Assembly: GCF_002008365.1 (NCBI RefSeq)
Contig: NZ_MRDL01000054.1
Location: 186,001-250,000 of the forward strand
Source of the DNA: Rhizobium leguminosarum bv. viciae USDA 2370
GTDB lineage: Bacteria > Pseudomonadota > Alphaproteobacteria > Rhizobiales > Rhizobiaceae
DNA length: 64,000 nucleotides
Reading direction: 5' to 3'
This document shows positions 60,019 to 64,000 of the stretch, in pieces; position 1 is the stretch's first letter; every line of letters begins with the position of its first letter. The notes below the pieces were generated by a model that worked only from the letters and a program-made list of their open reading frames with translations, was not told where the DNA came from and made no database searches. Made by a program: the position numbers and the translations under genes.

Positions 60019-60464
60019 CCCGTAATGCCCTCTCTACCGCGGATCACCATCATCGTTCCGGTCATGGAGGCGATGAGTTTGGCCGGCCCGTCGCTGATCG
60101 CGTAGCCTCGTCCGTCGGCGACGATGATGGTGGAGCCGGGTTTGGTGATTTCCCCGCGAAACAGGAAACGATCGCCACGCCCCGGCGACATGAGATTGAC
60201 CTTGAACTCGATCGTCAGGATCGAGGCTTCCGGGTCAATGACGCTGTAGGCGGCAAAGCCGCAGGCCGAATCGAGCGCTGCTGAGATGATGCCCGCATGC
60301 AGGATGCCGTGCTGCTGTGTCAGCTTGACGTCGAAGGGAAGCTCGATCTCGACGACGCCGTGCTCGACGCGCGTCAGCTCCGCGCCGATCGTTTCCATCG
60401 CCGCCTGGCGCGCAAAATTGCGGCGGATTCGCGCGCGGAAATCGCCCCTGTCAGTCTCGCTCAT
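60015..60464 (-). CDS. PaaI-family hotdog thioesterase
   Basis: A 149-residue hotdog-fold protein. FDVKLTQQHGILHAGIISAA carries the HG...GG-type active-site loop, followed by the ALDSACGFAAYSVIDPE helix and IEFKVNLMSPGRGDRFLFRG, as in the PaaI/YdiI class. It would release CoA from aromatic or acyl thioesters. It overlaps the nucleosidase gene by four bases (ATGA). It is divergent from the DUF2252 gene (253-bp gap). Confidence 0.88.
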   Translation of the reverse strand: MSETDRGDFRARIRRNFARQAAMETIGAELTRVEHGVVEIELPFDVKLTQQHGILHAGIISAALDSACGFAAYSVIDPEASILTIEFKVNLMSPGRGDRFLFRGEITKPGSTIIVADGRGYAISDGPAKLIASMTGTMMVIRGREGITG

Positions 60465-60717
60465 GTCTGCCCCTCTTGCAGCCGCGAAAGTGGCATGGCG
60501 CGCCGCATTCGACAAGCTGGACATTGCTGAAATCGGTCCGGGCGGCGATGGAAACCCGGGACCGTGTCGCCGGGGCAACCTTTCACCTTTGCGTCGCCGC
60601 GCAAGCCGGTACAGCTGGCCAGTACCGCTGGATTGTGGCGATCCGATGCGAAGACGATTGCAGCTTCGCGCGGTGCGCGTATTCTCCGCACCGGGTCGCG
60701 AATGATGGAGCGCCGGC

Positions 60718-61794
60718 ATGACGACGATATCGCAATCGGTCCGGAATTTCGAGACCTGGCTGGCCGGCGAACTCGGCGACGATCTCGTCAAGGACGATCT
60801 CCGGGAGAAGCACGAGAAGATGCGAAGCGACGATTTCGTCTTCCTGCGCGCCACCTATTGGCGCTGGAGCGAGATCATCCTCGATATCTGCCCGGAACTT
60901 GGCTCCGTGCCCGAGGTGTTGGCGATCGGCGATACGCATCTGGAGAATTTCGGCACCTGGCGCGACATCGAGGGCCGGCTCGTCTGGGGCGTCAATGATT
61001 TCGACGACGCGGCGGTGATGCCCTACGCGCTGGATCTCGTTCGCCTTGCGGCAAGCGCCATCCTGGCGCGCGGCGACGACGGTCCCTCGGTTCGCATAAT
61101 CGGCGAATTGATCTTGAGCGGCTATCGCAGGGGCCTTGAAAATCCGTTGCCCGTCATCCTCGAGCGCGACCACAAATGGCTGCGCAAGGCGCTGATGCTG
61201 CCGAATTCGGAACGCCGGGAATTCTGGGAGAAATACGAAATGTTGCTTCCCGGCAGCAAGCCGGCGCCATCAGCCTATATCAAGGCGCTCGCCGCCGCGC
61301 TGCCGTCCGGGGCAGGGCCTTTCGTGCCGAAGCCGCGCAGCGGCGGCACCGGCAGCCTCGGCCGGCCGCGTTTCGTCGCCTATGCCGAATGGCAGGGTGG
61401 GCCGGTGCTGCGCGAGGCAAAGGCGCTGCTGTCGTCCGTCTGGTCGCTTCGACACAGGCCGCAGGACGTGGCGATCCATGCGGACGAGATCGCCAATGGA
61501 CGGGCGCGCTCAGCCGATCCTCACTACCGAGTCTCCGGCCGCATCCTCGTGCGCCGGCTCTCGCCGAACAGCTGCAAGATTGAAATCGACCGGCATCCCG
61601 AGATCTTGCTTTCGCCGACGATGCTGGAACTGATGGGCTTCGAGATCGCCAATTGCCATTCCGACGATGCGGCGACGGTTGCAGCGATCCTGAAGGACTT
61701 GGCGGTGCGGGGAAACGAATGGCTGCACGAGGCGGCAAGGGCGGCGGCATCGAGCGTCAGCGCCGAGCAGAAAGCCTATTCCCGCGCCACCTAG
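60718..61794 (+). CDS. DUF2252-family protein
   Basis: A 358-residue protein. Conserved phrases are FLRATYWRWSEIILDICPEL, VLAIGDTHLENFGTWRDIEG and VNDFDDAAVMPYALDLVRLA, which recall a kinase-like fold with the DxH-N and DFD motifs. It is probably a kinase- or phosphotransferase-like enzyme, not yet characterised. The ATG has GCGCCGGC before it and no strong ribosome site. Its TAG stop lies within a repeat element. Confidence 0.85.
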   Translation: MTTISQSVRNFETWLAGELGDDLVKDDLREKHEKMRSDDFVFLRATYWRWSEIILDICPELGSVPEVLAIGDTHLENFGTWRDIEGRLVWGVNDFDDAAVMPYALDLVRLAASAILARGDDGPSVRIIGELILSGYRRGLENPLPVILERDHKWLRKALMLPNSERREFWEKYEMLLPGSKPAPSAYIKALAAALPSGAGPFVPKPRSGGTGSLGRPRFVAYAEWQGGPVLREAKALLSSVWSLRHRPQDVAIHADEIANGRARSADPHYRVSGRILVRRLSPNSCKIEIDRHPEILLSPTMLELMGFEIANCHSDDAATVAAILKDLAVRGNEWLHEAARAAASSVSAEQKAYSRAT

Positions 61795-61918
61795 AGCAAT
61801 TCCAGGAAAAGCGCGAAGCGGTTTTCCCAGGCAAAGTGCGAAGCGGTTTCGTCCGGAATTGCGTAAAAACAAAAGGATAGAGCGGTTCTGCGCTTCCGTT
61901 AAAAGCTGCACCGCTCTA
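61792..61918. repeat. Composite extragenic repeat giving both stop codons
   Basis: TAGAGCAATTCCAGGAAAAG...CGGAATTGCG then AGAGCGGTTCTGCGC...GCTGCACCGCTCTA. The left TAG is the stop of the DUF2252 gene and the right CTA (61916-61918) is the stop of the convergent DUF1513 gene. It is related to the repeats at 45990 and 40285. Confidence 0.75.
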
Positions 61919-62995
61919 AATCCGCACGATGTGCTGATCCCAGGCGACGTCGCTGCGGGTCGACAGGAAATCGCCATCATAGGAGGAAACGGCAAAGCCG
62001 CCTCTTGCCGGCGCGATGCCCGCCGCATCGGGAACGACGGTCTCCGCCAGCACCTTGCCCGACTTTGCGTCAAGGGTCACCGAGGCGCCGCCCTTCGGCG
62101 AGGTAATGCCGACGAGACCTTCGCTGCGATTGACGGCGATCGCCCCGACGTAATTGGCAAGCCTGCGCGTCGTCTCCTCCGGCAGGTCGATGAAGGAGAG
62201 ATCTTCGCCCTTGGCGAAATGGCCGACGAGCGGCGGCAAATCCTTGCGGTGGCCTTCATACTGGCAGGCGAACCAGATGCGGCCCTCGCCGTCGAGATCG
62301 ACGTGGCGGGTGGAGAGTTCTGCCCATTCCGCCGGCAGCACATGTTTTTCGACCAGCGCCCCGGTTGCCACATCGATCAGCGCCAGCGATGGCTGCATCT
62401 CGCCGAGATTGAGCTTGGTGCGGCCGAAATCCGGATGCGTCTCGATGCCGCCATTGGCGACGATCAGAAGGCGTCCATCCTCGGAAACGGTCATGTCGTG
62501 CGGACCGATGCCGTAGGTCTCGAATTCGCCGATGCGGGCGAAGCGGTCGGTGGCGTCGTAGAGGCCGATCATGCCGCGATTACCGTCGAAGTCGTTCTCG
62601 CTGGCGTAGAGCAAACGACCATCAGGAGAGAAGGCGCCGTGGCCGTAAAAATGCCGGTCCTCCCTGGAGTTGATGACAACAGGCTCGCTTTTGTTCCAGG
62701 GATCGAAGATCATCGCATAGGTGCCGGGCCGGCGCGCGAAGGCGACAGTCTTGCCGGTGCTGGCGCTGAAGGCCATGCCGTGAGCGCGGGCGGGAAGGGC
62801 CACTTGATCGACGATCTCGCCACGCTCGGTCACGGTCGCAATGGCAAAGGAGCCGTCGGCTGCACGAATGCCCGATGCATAGACCGCATCGGCCCGCTCC
62901 AGCGCCATCAGCGACCTCGGCGCCAAGGCCGCAAGGAAGCCAAGGCCGGCCGCCTTGACGAAGTTGCGTCGGTCGATCGCGGCACTTGGCATCAT
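61916..62995 (-). CDS. DUF1513-family exported protein
   Basis: A 359-residue protein. A Tat-like signal (AIDRRNFVKAAGLGFLAAL) precedes a beta-propeller-type domain with repeated blade-like segments (DGRLLYASENDFDGNRG, DGRLLIVANGGIETHPDFG). DUF1513 proteins often follow imelysin genes in iron-acquisition operons of proteobacteria. The start is ATG at 62995 or 62992, behind GGAGA. The gene starts five bases after the imelysin stop, so it is cotranscribed. The function is not established. Confidence 0.88.
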   Translation of the reverse strand: MMPSAAIDRRNFVKAAGLGFLAALAPRSLMALERADAVYASGIRAADGSFAIATVTERGEIVDQVALPARAHGMAFSASTGKTVAFARRPGTYAMIFDPWNKSEPVVINSREDRHFYGHGAFSPDGRLLYASENDFDGNRGMIGLYDATDRFARIGEFETYGIGPHDMTVSEDGRLLIVANGGIETHPDFGRTKLNLGEMQPSLALIDVATGALVEKHVLPAEWAELSTRHVDLDGEGRIWFACQYEGHRKDLPPLVGHFAKGEDLSFIDLPEETTRRLANYVGAIAVNRSEGLVGITSPKGGASVTLDAKSGKVLAETVVPDAAGIAPARGGFAVSSYDGDFLSTRSDVAWDQHIVRI

Positions 62996-62999
62996 CGTC

Positions 63000-64000
63000 T
63001 CAGTCTCCGTCCGAAAAGGAAAAGCCGGCTGAAAGGCCGATGGCCGCGCCATATTCGTCGCTGATCCGGGTGATCAGGTCGCGGCTATCGGCAAGCAGCG
63101 TATCGAGCTTGGCCTTCTCCGCATCGCTTGTGGCGACATCGATGTCGGGATTGAGCTTCGGCACGCTGTCGAGCAGCGATTTGAAGTCCTCATCGATCGA
63201 GGCGGCAATCGGCTGCTTGTCCGGCGGCAGAAGCTCGGCCATGCCGGCCTTCTGCCAGAGCGTGCGAAGGCCCTCCAGATTGGCGGCCATCGATTTCCAG
63301 GTATTTTTGGAGCGCCAGTAGATCGCCATGCGCGGCCGTGGCGCGGTGTCCTTGCCCTTATAGAACTGCTCCAGCCGCTGGTCGCGGACATTCTCGGCAC
63401 CATGGACGAGAATGCCGAGCAGCGCCGTCACGGCTTCCTTGTTGTCCATGAAATCGTTGCTCTGCGGGCCTGGATGTTTCCAGCTCGCCTGCACGCCATC
63501 GGGCTTTTCCCAGGCGGCGACCACTTCGCCGGCCTCACGCTGGATATTGCCGGCGACCGCCTGGCCGTAAAGGCAGCGGAAACTGCCTTTCTGCCCGACG
63601 AGATCGTCGGAGCCATTGCCGTAAAGCACGTATTCCAGCGCCGTCAGGCCTTGCAACGCAACACTCTTGCCGGCGATCGCATCAACGGTCGCATCCTTCG
63701 GATCGGCCTTGGCGATCAGCGCCTGCACCTGCTTGAGGCCGACGCCCTTGCGGTCGGGATAAAACAGGATGTGCTCGAAGAGATTGTCTTGGATAACAGG
63801 TCCGGTCTGGACGATCTCGATGATCGACCAATAGCGGATCGTATCGTCGAAGGTGGACTTTGCTTTGTCGAGCGTCTGCTGCGTGCCGTCTGCGCAAAGA
63901 TCCTTCATCGCCGTCGTCAGCCGGGCGGCCGATTGCTGCATGTTGCGATAGCCGGGACGGATCACCTCGTCGACGGCGCGCTGCATGACGGCGGGAACGG
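63000..64000 (-). CDS. Imelysin-family (peptidase M75) protein, 5' end cut by window
   Basis: At least 333 residues of a helical, periplasm-facing protein, with the N-terminus beyond the window. Visible landmarks are IQDNLFEHILFYPDRKGVG, TALEYVLYGNGSDDLVGQ and the C-terminal RISDEYGAAIGLSAGFSF, the pattern of imelysin and IrpA-like proteins. These proteins are linked to iron uptake. It lies ahead of the DUF1513 gene by five bases. The start and signal peptide are not visible. Confidence 0.85.
   Translation of the reverse strand, partial: VPAVMQRAVDEVIRPGYRNMQQSAARLTTAMKDLCADGTQQTLDKAKSTFDDTIRYWSIIEIVQTGPVIQDNLFEHILFYPDRKGVGLKQVQALIAKADPKDATVDAIAGKSVALQGLTALEYVLYGNGSDDLVGQKGSFRCLYGQAVAGNIQREAGEVVAAWEKPDGVQASWKHPGPQSNDFMDNKEAVTALLGILVHGAENVRDQRLEQFYKGKDTAPRPRMAIYWRSKNTWKSMAANLEGLRTLWQKAGMAELLPPDKQPIAASIDEDFKSLLDSVPKLNPDIDVATSDAEKAKLDTLLADSRDLITRISDEYGAAIGLSAGFSFSDGD

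Overview
The window reads as an ordinary chromosomal segment of a fast-growing rhizobium. LepA, IF-3, L20, PheS and PheT look like the Rhizobium etli / R. leguminosarum versions as I remember them. The extragenic palindromes, including a RIME1-like mosaic, are typical of Rhizobiaceae. The base composition is GC-rich and genes are packed on both strands. I see no prophage, insertion sequence, CRISPR array, rRNA operon or replication origin. The only tRNA is tRNA-Leu(CAG).

Layout. 1-6.6 kb: purU (cut by the window edge), then an exopolysaccharide-type locus. A minus-strand run of GH5 endoglucanase, Wzy-like polymerase and acyltransferase faces a GumC/Wzz-type chain-length protein on the plus strand. 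6.6-11 kb: small exported and unknown proteins, tRNA-Leu, small metabolic enzymes and a ccdAB toxin-antitoxin pair beside lepA. 11-20 kb: lepA, tenA, a cupin-type XRE regulator, an acetylpolyamine amidohydrolase, recX, an EamA exporter, a truncated haemoglobin and the iron exporter gene mbfA. 20-27.4 kb: the conserved translation block infC-rpmI-rplT-pheS-pheT. 27.4-33.8 kb: oxidoreductases, acetyltransferases and a LysR regulator. 33.9-37.3 kb: a gtrA / GT2 / GT-C lipid-linked glycosylation module. 38-46 kb: xseA, a quinone-reductase-like gene, an M29 aminopeptidase, a GST/MarR pair, ybaK, an ArsC-like gene, an AstE-like gene and ogt. 46-57.6 kb: a regulator-dense accessory stretch with three LysR and two AraC genes beside short-chain dehydrogenases and other small enzymes. 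57.7-64 kb: guaA, a nucleosidase/thioesterase pair, a DUF2252 gene and the end of an imelysin-DUF1513 operon (window edge).

How parts work together. Iron handling appears twice. MbfA exports iron behind a perfect 17-bp Irr/ICE-type palindrome, and the imelysin-DUF1513 genes probably belong to iron acquisition. Several regulators have an apparent operator beside them: MarR/GST, ccdAB, one LysR gene and the XRE/tenA gap. The glycosylation module lies between two oppositely oriented copies of the same composite repeat.

Most notable points. (1) A small basic, proline-rich protein gene at about 6.87-7.15 kb lies just behind a perfect GTTC-N7-GTTC motif, the LexA box of alphaproteobacteria, and ends in a strong terminator. 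It is a candidate undescribed SOS gene. (2) infC starts with ATT. (3) An aldo/keto reductase gene carries a one-base deletion that destroys its normal stop and runs it into the next gene. (4) Repeat elements supply the stop codons of at least three genes.
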